A stretch of DNA of 59,733 nt. Source: a virus. The notes below the pieces were generated by a model. The model was not told the DNA's origin, ran no database searches, and saw only the letters and a list, made by a program, of their open reading frames with translations. The position numbers and the translations under genes were made by a program. The stretch's first letter is position 1, and every line of letters starts with the position of its first letter. Where the stretch lies: positions 1 to 59,733 of the IMG/VR virus record IMGVR_UViG_3300043444_000048; one strand, written 5' to 3'. Below are positions 21,810 through 30,492 of this stretch, piece after piece.

Positions 21810-21818
21810 TGGTAAAAT
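21810..21818 (+). promoter_or_regulatory. Extended -10 promoter, leaderless start
   Basis: TGG-TAAAAT followed by six bases and the ATG at 21825. No Shine-Dalgarno is visible. Confidence 0.55.
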
Positions 21819-21824
21819 ACTTGT

Positions 21825-24800
21825 ATGTCAATCCTATCTAACTTGTATGCCGAAAGAGTTTTTTCAGAACAGCCAACCGCTCTTTGGGCACTAGATGATG
21901 ACGCAGACTTCATATCTCTGATTCCACCAGAGCTACGCTCAATGGATGGTTGGCACCTAACCAACGCATCAAAGTCACAGTCTTCAGATCTAATTAAGCA
22001 AATAAAGAAATCTCCTTTAATTAAATTTGAAACTACAAACTCTTTAGGCTTTACAGCAAAAAGTCCTGCAGTATTTAATGCACAGGATTTAGTGGAAGAA
22101 AAGGGGTCGTTTAGCATAGGCACCTATTTTTATTCCAATACAGATGAAATATCTGAGGTAAAAATTGGGTATGAGTATGCTAACGGAACACCAGGTGAAG
22201 TTACTACCTATGCTGTTACTACAAGTGGAGCCTGGGTGTTTTTATCAAACACTTATGCACTACCATCTCCAGAAGTAGATATAAAATTAACGCTTGAAGT
22301 AGTTACATCAACTGCTGGCTCTTACTCTTTTTATGTTAACGGATTTTCTGTAGGCCAGTGGTCGGAAAAATTTCACACGGTTTCTGATGGAATTGACTTA
22401 ATTGATTTACCAGAAAATATAAACATTGAAAATACAAAATGCTATCCTGCTTATGCTTACGGGTTTTCTGATAAAACTGGATACTATCTAGCTACAGGCA
22501 ATAATCTTTCAGCCTATAACGACGGCTTTCCGATGGTGTTTGGTGCATCAGGTGTTACTAGGATTGTTGGTAACCAAGGCAAGCCATCTTTGATTATTCC
22601 AGGAGGAGGCTTCCTTCATGATTTGGGTAGGTATCAGGACCTCACCCTGGAGTTTTGGCTAAGAGTCCTTAATATGTCTGTATCTCCTCAAAAAATTGTT
22701 GGACCCGTATTCTCTGAAGACGGTCTGTATGTAGATGGTCAGTTTTTAGTTCTTAAAATAGATAGGAATGTTCAGTCTTATTTTGTTGGTGAGTGGGAGA
22801 GACCAATGCTAATAGATTTTAGAGTATCTCCCAACACGTCAAGCGTAATGATCAATGGTGAAATTGTAATTAGCATGGATATTGATACAAAAGCTGTTCC
22901 AATGCCAGATGCTGTAGATAATGACTGGATAGGCTTTTACGGATTTACTGACAAGGTCTCTTTAGATATTGACTGTGTAGCATTATATTCATACCAGGTT
23001 CCATCAGTTGTTGCAAAAAGAAGATTTGTTTATGGTCAGGGTGTTGATGTTCCAGAAACTATAAATGGGTCGCTTGTCGGATCTGGTGTTACTATAGACT
23101 ACCCAGTTGCAGGGTATGCAAATAACTATATTTACCCAGACATGGGAAGATGGAGTCAAGGCATTTTCGACAATTTATCAACGGACGGCAGCTCCTTGTC
23201 TAGTCCAAAGTATGATTTGCCACTCTTTGTTTTTAAGAATAAGGATATCTCTTTAGACCAGTGGCTAGACCTATGCTATGACCAAGAAGGAAGTGAGGAC
23301 TTCTCATCGATAGACATGTCGCTAGCCGATACTGCTGATAAGTCTGGTGGGTATATTCTATTTGATAAGTTCAATATCTCTGGACAAGACACAAAAGCAG
23401 CCTATGGTATTTTTAAAACAAAAGATACTTCAGATAGACTGCTCTTTAAGCTGTTTAATAAAACTAACCAGGCAAGCCTTACTCTTTCAATAATTGATAG
23501 CAAGGCTGTTTACAGGTTTGAGTACCCAAACATGGAATCTTTAGAGGTTGAGTCTTCTCAATCAATTCCGATAAACTCTATATTCTTGGCAGGCTTTGAT
23601 GTAGACAAGATGGTTGCACATTTTGGTGGCATTGTGTCCAGGGTATTCTCTGACCCAAAGAAACTATCTCTATATGTAGCAGGAGACGAATCATTCTTAA
23701 ATACCTTTAACGGTAAGATATATAAGGTTGGGTTAGCTATTAAGTCTAATCTGCCAGAGATTGCAGACTGGTCATCTGAAGATGGAATTATGCTGGTTCT
23801 TGGAGAGAATGTTCCATTACTAGATGGTGGAGAGCCACCAACAAACTATACAGTTCTGGCAAATGCAGGAGAGCCCGACTCTGACCTGCTATCTACAAGA
23901 AGCGGTGGGCTTCCCACCCTGGGCACAACTCTTGAGTTGATTAATTATATTGCAGGGTACACACTAACTCCAAGACTATATTTGGGCAAGTTCATCATAG
24001 ATGTTGCATCCAAGGGTTACTGGCAAGACTTTGTTTCTTTGTCGCACTTTGGAAAAAATATGCCTAACCTAGAAGGCGATGCAATTCCAACTCTCAGTTA
24101 CTTGCAGTTTAACATAGATGTACCTAGGATGGATATCTTAGATCCCCTAGAGCCATGGCATCTGGATACCTCAAGCTTGCCAGTAAAGACATACGTTTCG
24201 TTCCAGTATTTGGCCTCTGGTGCAAATAAACTACTCAAAAATTTTACAGCGGTTCAACGAGCTTTAGCGAACTCCCCAGTAGTTCCAGGAGATGGTTGGA
24301 TGAATACTGCATACGAGGTTGTCTCTGGATCAGTTATCTATCTTCCATCTGGAGTAGATTATAGGAACCTTGCCCTTGTGTACCATATCAAGGTAGAAAC
24401 AAAGTCAGTATTTTCTAATGCTGTAAAAATTAAGCGTATGGAGACCTGCTCTCAGGCAATTAGCATTCACGAGCCACTAAAAATCAATACTAAGTTTGGT
24501 GTTCAAATATCTCCATATATTAAGAGAGGTCTGTACCAAGACTATCTGGGCAAAAATCCAGTATGCATTTATAAGAGAAGTACGCCATACATCCACCTGA
24601 CCAAGCAAAGTGGCATAAAGATGCTAGATTATTTTATTGAAGAGGGGGCTGAAAAGGGCATTTCTATACCAATAAATTCAAATCGTGTAGCCCAGTATGC
24701 AGTCGGAGCTATTCAGACATTTATCAACTATCAGGCTAGTGGCTTTCCAGAGCTTGAGGTAAAGATGATGGAGATCAAGGCCTATAATAGATCAACCTCT

Positions 24801-25367
24801 ATCATGCTTGTATCTGATGTCATTGATAATACCAGAGGAAAAATATTTGCAATAGACTCAAAAACAGGTCTTCCTGATCAGTTTGTTAATTTCTATCTTA
24901 ACGGAAAGTTGGTAAAGTCACCATACATTAATGCTAAGCAGTGGGATGTTTTGGCTATTCAGTTTATCGATGGAATGAAATTCGACAGCTTCTCTGGCTC
25001 TATAAATTTGTGTTCAGAGCAGATGCTATTCAACAATATTTCTACCTACAGGCTGTCAGAGATTCAGACATCTGTAACCTCTATTTTTAGAACCTGGGCA
25101 CAGCTTGAGCAGATGATAGATAAGCCAGGGAATGAGTCTACATACTGGGGAGACTTCTTGTCTGCAACACCACCGCTTTCTTGGGAGAATATCCTGTTTA
25201 TTCCTACGGTTCGACGTTATTTGATAGACCCAAAAGCTATTTTTGAGTCATATTCTGGTACAAACAGGATATCTGTATCTGATGATTCTGTATTAATGTT
25301 TAAAAATTATAGGTACACAGCATATTCAGATGTCAGATGGCGTTCAAACATTGCTTCACCAGTTTAG
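21825..25367 (+). CDS. Very large LamG-like minor tail protein (1180 aa)
   Basis: The protein contains at least two laminin-G/concanavalin-like regions. One is near 250-400 ('LTLEFWLRVLNMSVSPQKIV', 'VSPNTSSVMINGEIVISMDI', 'DNDWIGFYGF'). Another is near 470-660 ('GGYILFDKFNISGQDTKAAY', 'IFLAGFDVDKM', 'LSLYVAGDES'). The C-terminal half (about 700-1180) is beta-rich without a recognised family. Such proteins in long-tailed actinophages are minor tail or adhesion proteins. It is the last gene before the head module and has its own leaderless-type promoter. Confidence 0.7.
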   Translation: MSILSNLYAERVFSEQPTALWALDDDADFISLIPPELRSMDGWHLTNASKSQSSDLIKQIKKSPLIKFETTNSLGFTAKSPAVFNAQDLVEEKGSFSIGTYFYSNTDEISEVKIGYEYANGTPGEVTTYAVTTSGAWVFLSNTYALPSPEVDIKLTLEVVTSTAGSYSFYVNGFSVGQWSEKFHTVSDGIDLIDLPENINIENTKCYPAYAYGFSDKTGYYLATGNNLSAYNDGFPMVFGASGVTRIVGNQGKPSLIIPGGGFLHDLGRYQDLTLEFWLRVLNMSVSPQKIVGPVFSEDGLYVDGQFLVLKIDRNVQSYFVGEWERPMLIDFRVSPNTSSVMINGEIVISMDIDTKAVPMPDAVDNDWIGFYGFTDKVSLDIDCVALYSYQVPSVVAKRRFVYGQGVDVPETINGSLVGSGVTIDYPVAGYANNYIYPDMGRWSQGIFDNLSTDGSSLSSPKYDLPLFVFKNKDISLDQWLDLCYDQEGSEDFSSIDMSLADTADKSGGYILFDKFNISGQDTKAAYGIFKTKDTSDRLLFKLFNKTNQASLTLSIIDSKAVYRFEYPNMESLEVESSQSIPINSIFLAGFDVDKMVAHFGGIVSRVFSDPKKLSLYVAGDESFLNTFNGKIYKVGLAIKSNLPEIADWSSEDGIMLVLGENVPLLDGGEPPTNYTVLANAGEPDSDLLSTRSGGLPTLGTTLELINYIAGYTLTPRLYLGKFIIDVASKGYWQDFVSLSHFGKNMPNLEGDAIPTLSYLQFNIDVPRMDILDPLEPWHLDTSSLPVKTYVSFQYLASGANKLLKNFTAVQRALANSPVVPGDGWMNTAYEVVSGSVIYLPSGVDYRNLALVYHIKVETKSVFSNAVKIKRMETCSQAISIHEPLKINTKFGVQISPYIKRGLYQDYLGKNPVCIYKRSTPYIHLTKQSGIKMLDYFIEEGAEKGISIPINSNRVAQYAVGAIQTFINYQASGFPELEVKMMEIKAYNRSTSIMLVSDVIDNTRGKIFAIDSKTGLPDQFVNFYLNGKLVKSPYINAKQWDVLAIQFIDGMKFDSFSGSINLCSEQMLFNNISTYRLSEIQTSVTSIFRTWAQLEQMIDKPGNESTYWGDFLSATPPLSWENILFIPTVRRYLIDPKAIFESYSGTNRISVSDDSVLMFKNYRYTAYSDVRWRSNIASPV

Positions 25368-25369
25368 TA

Positions 25370-25378
25370 TGGTATACT
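25370..25378 (+). promoter_or_regulatory. Extended -10 promoter at the start of the head module
   Basis: TGG-TATACT ends seven bases before the ATG at 25386, and only one base before an in-frame ATG at 25380. Transcription would start at or next to 25386, which supports the downstream ATG. Confidence 0.6.
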
Positions 25379-25385
25379 AATGGTT

Positions 25386-25763
25386 ATGAACAATGCAAAA
25401 CCAAGATTTCCTGGTCAAATTGGTGACACAAAGGTGCAAGTAATTAAAGAAGAGTTTTCTCTTTTTGGCACATACGTTTGGGTAAAGCCAAATGGTAAGC
25501 CCTTTACAGATGGTCAGGGGAATGCTCTTTCAATTGAGGGTATGAAAGATGATCACGCCAGGATTAAAGAGCTAGCAGACGCAGCTAAATATTGGGGTCA
25601 GCCAGAGGGTAGGGCCGTGTTCTATCCGAATATGCGTAAGATTTCGGATGAAGAGTATTCTGAACAAGTAGACAGAATGAACCAGGGTCTTATCCCCAGC
25701 ATGAATGACCTAGGTGCTGTAATTGCTGCAAAGAAAACACTAGAGCTTTATGGAGACGAGTAA
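25386..25763 (+). CDS. Hypothetical protein upstream of portal (125 aa)
   Basis: The ATG at 25386 is preferred because the promoter box would leave an ATG at 25380 outside the mRNA. The 125-aa product starts MNNAKPRFPGQIGDTKVQVI. It has a beta-rich N-terminal half ('FGTYVWVKPNGKPFTDGQGN') and a helical, charged second half. It overlaps the portal gene by one base, which points to a head-assembly role, but no terminase or known head family is recognised. Confidence 0.65.
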   Translation: MNNAKPRFPGQIGDTKVQVIKEEFSLFGTYVWVKPNGKPFTDGQGNALSIEGMKDDHARIKELADAAKYWGQPEGRAVFYPNMRKISDEEYSEQVDRMNQGLIPSMNDLGAVIAAKKTLELYGDE

Positions 25764-27397
25764 TGGAACAAGAATATCAGATTCCAATTGTTGGTGCATC
25801 ACTACCTGACTTTCAGCCAGTAGAAAATGTTTTTAAATCTCAAGATCCCTTTAACAAGACTTGGGATAGGCTAAGAGACCTCTCTGGTCTAGAAAAAAAC
25901 TTTAAGCGTAGGTCAGATAGGATTGCCAAGGTATATGACGAAGCTGTTGCAAACAACGTTGATGTAAATTCACTTGGATACCTAGATAGTGCTCTAGCAA
26001 TTAGTTCTGGTAGAGATGATGCAAAGTCAAAAGAGATTAACCCAGGAAACGTCTATCGCAACGGGTACGGCATGTTTGACGTGATTACTCCACCATGGAA
26101 CCTGTACGAGCTTGCAAACTACTACGACACATCTTTTGCTAACCACGCAGCAATTGACGCTAAGGTAGAAAATATTGTTGGCCTTGGCTATGACTTTTTC
26201 CCAACTCAGGCAACCGTTATGGCTCTAGAGGATAACGACTCAGAGACTGCCAGAGACAAGGCTAGACGTAGAATTGAAAGAACCAAGGCAGAGCTTAGAA
26301 ACTGGCTTGAGAGTCTAAATGACGATGATTCGTTTACAAATACTATGACTAAGTTTTTTACAGACGTTCAGTCTACTGGTAATGGATACCTAGAAATTGG
26401 TAGAACAACGAGCGGTGCCATTGGATACGTTGGCCACATTCCATCAACAACCATGCGTGTTCGTAGGCTGCGTGATGGGTATGTTCAGATTATTGGAAAT
26501 AAGGTAGTTTACTTTAGAAATTTCGGGGCAACGAACCAAAACCCAGTAACTGCTGATCCAAGACCAAATGAGATTCTTCACTATAAGGAATACTCTCCGC
26601 TAAATACTTTCTATGGTGTCCCAGATATCATGTCTGCTATTAGCTCTCTACATGGAGATCAGTTGGCATCACAGTATAACATTGACTACTTCAGCAATAA
26701 AGCTGTGCCACGTTATGTTGTAACTCTTAAGGGTGCTAAGCTATCTGCCGATGCCGAGGATAAGCTATTCAGATTCCTGCAGGCTAACCTTCGTGGGCAG
26801 AGTCACAGAACTCTATATATCCCACTCCCAGGAGACTCTGACCAAAACAAGGTAGAGTTTGACATGAAGCCTATTGAGAATGGTGTCCAAGAGGCATCAT
26901 TTAACGACTACCGTCTTCGCAATCGTGACGATATCCTAGTTGCTCACCAGGTCCCTCTGTCTAAGATTGGTGGCGGAGATTCTTCTGCTATCGCAGCTGC
27001 ACTAGCTCAAGACCGTACCTTTAAAGAGCAGGTAGCTAGACCAGCCCAGCGTAATCTAGAAAAGATGATCAATAAGATCATTCGTGAAAAAACAGATATC
27101 GTAGAGTTTAAATTCAACGAGCTAACCCTTACAGATGAAATTGCTCAGTCACAGATTCTTGAAAGATACGTCAAGACTCAGATCATGGTTCCTAATGAGG
27201 CCAGACAGGTTCTTGGACTTCCTCAAAGACCAGATGGAGATGATCCATTTGAGATGACATCTCGTCAGTCTGCTGATGCTAGAGCAAACACTGCTGGCAA
27301 CAGGCAAAGAGATGCAGAGCGAACAAATAATAATTCAGACAGCCCAAGCACAATTAGTGGAAGAAACCCACAGGGTGAAGGCAATTCTTCAGCATAA
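25763..27397 (+). CDS. Portal protein (PBSX-like)
   Basis: A 544-aa portal forming the dodecameric vertex for DNA packaging and tail joining. Characteristic blocks are 'YDTSFANHAAIDAKVENIVG' (clip/stem entry), 'VQSTGNGYLEIGR' near 205, 'LHYKEYSPLNTFYGVPDIMS' near 272, 'YFSNKAVPRYVVTLKG' near 310, and 'DDILVAHQVPLSKIGG' near 390. These match portals of the PBSX family. The C-terminus is a low-complexity Asn/Ser/Arg tail. A one-base overlap with the upstream gene and the protease downstream give the usual head order, except that no terminase precedes it. Confidence 0.9.
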   Translation: MEQEYQIPIVGASLPDFQPVENVFKSQDPFNKTWDRLRDLSGLEKNFKRRSDRIAKVYDEAVANNVDVNSLGYLDSALAISSGRDDAKSKEINPGNVYRNGYGMFDVITPPWNLYELANYYDTSFANHAAIDAKVENIVGLGYDFFPTQATVMALEDNDSETARDKARRRIERTKAELRNWLESLNDDDSFTNTMTKFFTDVQSTGNGYLEIGRTTSGAIGYVGHIPSTTMRVRRLRDGYVQIIGNKVVYFRNFGATNQNPVTADPRPNEILHYKEYSPLNTFYGVPDIMSAISSLHGDQLASQYNIDYFSNKAVPRYVVTLKGAKLSADAEDKLFRFLQANLRGQSHRTLYIPLPGDSDQNKVEFDMKPIENGVQEASFNDYRLRNRDDILVAHQVPLSKIGGGDSSAIAAALAQDRTFKEQVARPAQRNLEKMINKIIREKTDIVEFKFNELTLTDEIAQSQILERYVKTQIMVPNEARQVLGLPQRPDGDDPFEMTSRQSADARANTAGNRQRDAERTNNNSDSPSTISGRNPQGEGNSSA

Positions 27398-27409
27398 ATT
27401 TTTAAAAAA

Positions 27410-27418
27410 TGTTATAAT
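27410..27418 (+). promoter_or_regulatory. Extended -10 promoter upstream of the protease gene
   Basis: TGT-TATAAT lies 13 bases after the portal stop. It is the first of two tandem -10 boxes before the protease and would give a leader of about 34 bases. Confidence 0.5.
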
Positions 27419-27443
27419 ATATTAATATTTGAAAAAAGTAAGG

Positions 27444-27449
27444 TATAAT
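27444..27449 (+). promoter_or_regulatory. Second -10 box, near-leaderless start of the protease gene
   Basis: TATAAT ends nine bases before the ATG at 27459. It lies inside the open frame that extends upstream to a TTG at 27429, which argues for the ATG as start. Confidence 0.5.
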
Positions 27450-27458
27450 AAAACTACC

Positions 27459-28805
27459 ATGGCAATAAACAAGGTCCAGCTGGACACCAATGGCGACAAT
27501 GTTCGCCTATCAGTCCCTTTTAGTAAGGTCGACGTTGAGAGACGCATTGTCTCTGGTTTTGCCACACTCGATAACGTAGACAAGCAGGCCGACATTGTTA
27601 CAGCTGAAGCTAGCCTCAAGGCATTCTCTAAGTTCAAGGGTAACATTCGTGAAATGCACCAGCCTGTATCTGTAGGCAAGATGGTAGCTTTTAAAGAGGA
27701 TAAGTACTTCGATCCACAGTCAAAGAAGTTCTATTCTGGTATTTACGTTTCTGCATATGTATCAAAGGGTGCTCAGAACACTTGGGAAAAGGTTCTTGAC
27801 GGCACCCTTTCTGGCTTCTCTATTGGCGGAAGAATGAACAAGTACGATGATGCTTATAATGCAGACATCGACAAGACTGTAAGAATTATTAAAGACTACG
27901 ACCTAGTCGAGCTATCTCTAGTTGACAATCCTGCAAACCAGTTTGCCAACATTCTATCAATTGAAAAGGTTGATGGCGTTGACACCCTAAAGGGAGAGAA
28001 TGCTGACACTGAGCTTGAGAATGTTTTCTGGGACAAGGAAAACGGTATCGTAGTACTTTCTGAAAACGACACTGAGGAAAGCCCTATTAGTGGCACCCAG
28101 ATGGAGAATATAGGTTTCGTTGAAAAGAATGACAGCGAAAAAACAGAAATGATAAAGTTCTTGGTAGATAGTGCTAAAGGCATTAGCTCTGAGATAACTA
28201 AGGAGGTAAGTCCTATGACTGACACAACTGAAAACACAGTTGAGACTACAGCAGAAGATGTAGTAGTCGAAACAGCAGAGGTCGCTCCAGAGGCAGATGC
28301 CGAAGTTGAGAAGTCTGACAATGTAGCAGAAGAGTCAACAGAATCAGCAGAAGATGTTTCTAAGGCTGACGAGGTTGAGGATGCTGCAGTAGCAGAAGAT
28401 GAGACAGTAGAGGCAGATGCAACTTCTGAGTCTACAGAGGCAACTTCTGAAGATGCTGCATCAGACGATGAAGTATCTAAGTCAGATGACGTTGCTTCGG
28501 CTGAGATGATTGCCGATCTAAAGAGCAACATCGCAACAGCCTTTAGCGATCTAAGCGAAGTAGTAAAGTCGTTGCACGGCGAAATTACAGAGCTAAAGAA
28601 GTCACTAAATCTAGCAAATGCTAAGCTTTCAGATGCAGAGCGTGACTTTGAAGAATTTGGTAAGCGAATGGATGCCGTTGAGGCTGACACTGCTTTCCGT
28701 AAGTCTGGCGATCTAGGCGAGATCGTACAGGAAACTCAGATTAGAAAGTCTGAGCAATCCCCTTGGGGCGGTCGTTTCCTCAAAACTACCGACTTATTTC
28801 GATAA
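27459..28805 (+). CDS. Prohead protease fused to a scaffold domain
   Basis: From ATG 27459 the product has 448 aa. Residues about 15-165 form a prohead protease of the HK97/S78-like type: 'RRIVSGFATLDNVDKQADIV', His67 in 'REMHQPV', Ser121 in 'SGFSIGG', and 'LVELSLVDNPAN'. This matures the head by cleaving scaffold and capsid subunits. Residues about 240-350 are extremely acidic (Glu/Asp/Ala/Ser), and about 350-430 form a coiled coil, as in scaffolding or delta domains. An in-frame start with a perfect Shine-Dalgarno at 28199-28217 would release the scaffold part separately. Confidence 0.88.
   Translation: MAINKVQLDTNGDNVRLSVPFSKVDVERRIVSGFATLDNVDKQADIVTAEASLKAFSKFKGNIREMHQPVSVGKMVAFKEDKYFDPQSKKFYSGIYVSAYVSKGAQNTWEKVLDGTLSGFSIGGRMNKYDDAYNADIDKTVRIIKDYDLVELSLVDNPANQFANILSIEKVDGVDTLKGENADTELENVFWDKENGIVVLSENDTEESPISGTQMENIGFVEKNDSEKTEMIKFLVDSAKGISSEITKEVSPMTDTTENTVETTAEDVVVETAEVAPEADAEVEKSDNVAEESTESAEDVSKADEVEDAAVAEDETVEADATSESTEATSEDAASDDEVSKSDDVASAEMIADLKSNIATAFSDLSEVVKSLHGEITELKKSLNLANAKLSDAERDFEEFGKRMDAVEADTAFRKSGDLGEIVQETQIRKSEQSPWGGRFLKTTDLFR
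28215..28805 (+). CDS. Nested in-frame scaffolding protein (internal start)
   Basis: Inside the protease gene an AAGGAGGT matches the 16S rRNA end completely. It stands eight bases (from GGAGG) before ATG 28215, in the same frame. The product would be 196 aa: 'MTDTTENTVETTAEDVVVET', a long acidic region and a C-terminal coiled coil ('VVKSLHGEITELKKSLNLAN'). This mirrors lambda, where Nu3 scaffold is made from the 3' part of gene C. The ribosome binding site is as strong as that of the capsid gene, which also has AGGAGGT. Independent translation is inferred, not shown. Confidence 0.7.
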   Translation: MTDTTENTVETTAEDVVVETAEVAPEADAEVEKSDNVAEESTESAEDVSKADEVEDAAVAEDETVEADATSESTEATSEDAASDDEVSKSDDVASAEMIADLKSNIATAFSDLSEVVKSLHGEITELKKSLNLANAKLSDAERDFEEFGKRMDAVEADTAFRKSGDLGEIVQETQIRKSEQSPWGGRFLKTTDLFR

Positions 28806-28831
28806 TAAGCAATCACTTAGGAGGTGACAAT

Positions 28832-29941
28832 ATGTCGGAAGAGATTATTAAAAACTATCCAGATGCCGATGGAAACCCAACTGTAAATGGTGAGGGTGCT
28901 TTTGCGTCTGGTGGCATTGGCGGTGTGACTGATCCAGGTGCTAGCACCTTGGGCAACATTCCAACTGCTAACTTTGGTGTAACTTCTGGGCCAAATGCCG
29001 TAAATCCTTCGGGTGATGCAGCAAGCGGTATCCTCCGTCCTGAGCAAGCACGTCGTTTTATCGACTATGTTTGGGACGCTACAGTTCTCGCCAAGGATGG
29101 TCGCAGAGTAACTATGCGAGCCAACACCATGGAACTTGAGAAGGTTAACGTAGGTGAGCGTGTTATCCGTGCAGCTGCTCAGGCAGACGCTGGTTACACA
29201 AACACTGGTGCGACATTCTCAAAGGTTGAGCTAACCACAAAGAAGATTCGTCTAGACTGGGAAGTCTCAGCTGAGGCACTTGAAGACAACGTCGAAGGTG
29301 CAGCACTTGAGGATCACCTAGTTCGTTTGATGACAAATGCATTCGCAAATGACATCGAAGACCTAGCAATCAACGGTACTGGTACTGGTAATGACGCATT
29401 CTTGGCAATTATGCCTGGTTTCGTCAAGAAGGCACAGGATGGCGATGCACACGAGGCTATTGTAACAGTAGCTGACAATGCATGGACTCCAGAGGTAATG
29501 CAGAGCATTATCCTTGCTATGCCACGTAAGTACCGTGCACTTAAGAACAACCTTAAGTTCTACGCAGGCACAGATGCATTCCAGGGTATCGTTAAGCACA
29601 ACGGTACACTAGCTGACGCTATTGCTGAGGCTTTTGGTTCTGCAGCTAACACCGAGCGTAACGCTCAGGCTTACCTAGACGGCGTTGGCCAGACATTTGG
29701 TGGTGCACGTACCACCCGTGTTCTTGGCATCGACGTTCAGGAAGTACCTTACTACCCTAATGGTTTTGTAGACCTGACATTCCCAGCCAACCGTGTTTGG
29801 GGATTCCAGCGTGACATCACCGTTAACCGTGAGTACAAGCCAAAGAAGGACACCATTGAGTACACCGTATTCGTACGTTTCGGTATTCAGTGGGAGGAAG
29901 AGGATGCAATCGCATTTGCTGACGCAGCTGCGGATGCCTAA
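28832..29941 (+). CDS. Major capsid protein (HK97 fold)
   Basis: Start at ATG 28832, placed by AGGAGGT nine bases upstream. An in-frame upstream ATG at 28763 overlaps the protease gene and lacks this site. The 369-aa product carries a Gly-rich N-arm (about 1-60). It then has 'LRPEQARRFIDYVWDATVLA', 'RVIRAAAQADAGYTNTGATF', 'KIRLDWEVSAEALEDNVEGA', 'DIEDLAINGTGTGND', and 'YVFVRFG'-like C-terminal strands. This is the pattern of HK97-fold capsid proteins. Codon choice appears biased to high expression. The gene is followed by a terminator at 29962, so capsid mRNA can be made separately. Confidence 0.9.
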   Translation: MSEEIIKNYPDADGNPTVNGEGAFASGGIGGVTDPGASTLGNIPTANFGVTSGPNAVNPSGDAASGILRPEQARRFIDYVWDATVLAKDGRRVTMRANTMELEKVNVGERVIRAAAQADAGYTNTGATFSKVELTTKKIRLDWEVSAEALEDNVEGAALEDHLVRLMTNAFANDIEDLAINGTGTGNDAFLAIMPGFVKKAQDGDAHEAIVTVADNAWTPEVMQSIILAMPRKYRALKNNLKFYAGTDAFQGIVKHNGTLADAIAEAFGSAANTERNAQAYLDGVGQTFGGARTTRVLGIDVQEVPYYPNGFVDLTFPANRVWGFQRDITVNREYKPKKDTIEYTVFVRFGIQWEEEDAIAFADAAADA

Positions 29942-29961
29942 TCCATAGATCCTTTTGAAAG

Positions 29962-29995
29962 GGGGCGGAGGCTAACTGGCCTCTGCCCCTTATTC
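29962..29995 (+). terminator. Terminator after the major capsid gene
   Basis: An eleven base-pair GC-rich stem with one G-T pair joins 29962-29972 to 29979-29989 around a six-base loop. It is followed by TTATTCATT, a poor U-tract, so termination may be partial. Confidence 0.75.
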
Positions 29996-30002
29996 ATTAA
30001 TC

Positions 30003-30011
30003 TGTTATAAT
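30003..30011 (+). promoter_or_regulatory. Extended -10 promoter after the capsid terminator
   Basis: TGT-TATAAT, 25 bases before the ATG at 30037, with an AAGGAG ribosome binding site between (30026-30031). It restarts transcription for connector genes right after the terminator. Confidence 0.65.
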
Positions 30012-30036
30012 TATTAAGACAAATTAAGGAGAAAAT

Positions 30037-30492
30037 ATGTCAGAAGAAATTAAGATTGAAGACAATGTTGCTCCAGAAGTGGTAGAAGAGGTTGTTGCCC
30101 CTGCTCCAGTAGAAGAGCTAGATGTCGTTGCAGAGCCAGAAGCGGTTGTTGAGGATATTGCCCCAGCAGCAGAAACTTCAGAGGTATCTGTAGAGGAAGA
30201 CAATGTAGTATCTTCAAAGCTTCCAGAGGTAAAGGCAGAGCCTAAGCCATCGCTGGATGCAAAGTCTGGAGTGTTCAAGGCAAAAGAGCCAAAGAAGAAG
30301 GCAGTTAAGGAAGAGCCAGCAGTTAAGACTGTTGCAGTTTATTCTGGAAAGAACCTTCACTGGGCAGGCGTTGGTAGCCTTGTCCGTGGCTACTCTATCG
30401 TTTCTGAGGCTATCGCTGAAAAGTGGATTGCTAAGAGCAGCAACGTTAGACTTGCAACACCAGAAGAAGTCGCCAAGGAGTTCGGTCTCTAA
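30037..30492 (+). CDS. Acidic head-associated protein with conserved C-terminal domain
   Basis: A 151-aa protein. Residues 1-65 are very rich in Glu, Val, Ala and Pro (EEVVAPAPVEELDVVAEPEA). A lysine-rich linker follows (AKEPKKKAVKEE). Residues about 95-151 form a compact domain: 'YSGKNLHWAGVGSLVRGYSI', 'AEKWIAKSSNVRLATPEEVA'. The position between capsid and connector suggests a head decoration or minor head protein. Its disordered acidic arm could also serve in scaffolding. It overlaps the next gene by one base. Confidence 0.65.
   Translation: MSEEIKIEDNVAPEVVEEVVAPAPVEELDVVAEPEAVVEDIAPAAETSEVSVEEDNVVSSKLPEVKAEPKPSLDAKSGVFKAKEPKKKAVKEEPAVKTVAVYSGKNLHWAGVGSLVRGYSIVSEAIAEKWIAKSSNVRLATPEEVAKEFGL

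Noticed and set aside
27896-28690. 264-residue leftward open frame opposite the scaffold region
   Set aside because: A shadow of the acidic Glu/Asp/Ala codons: it is a Ser/Thr/Ala-rich low-complexity product with no start signal.
28763-28831. Upstream ATG for the capsid gene (28763)
   Set aside because: It lies inside the protease gene without a ribosome binding site, whereas AGGAGGT precedes ATG 28832.
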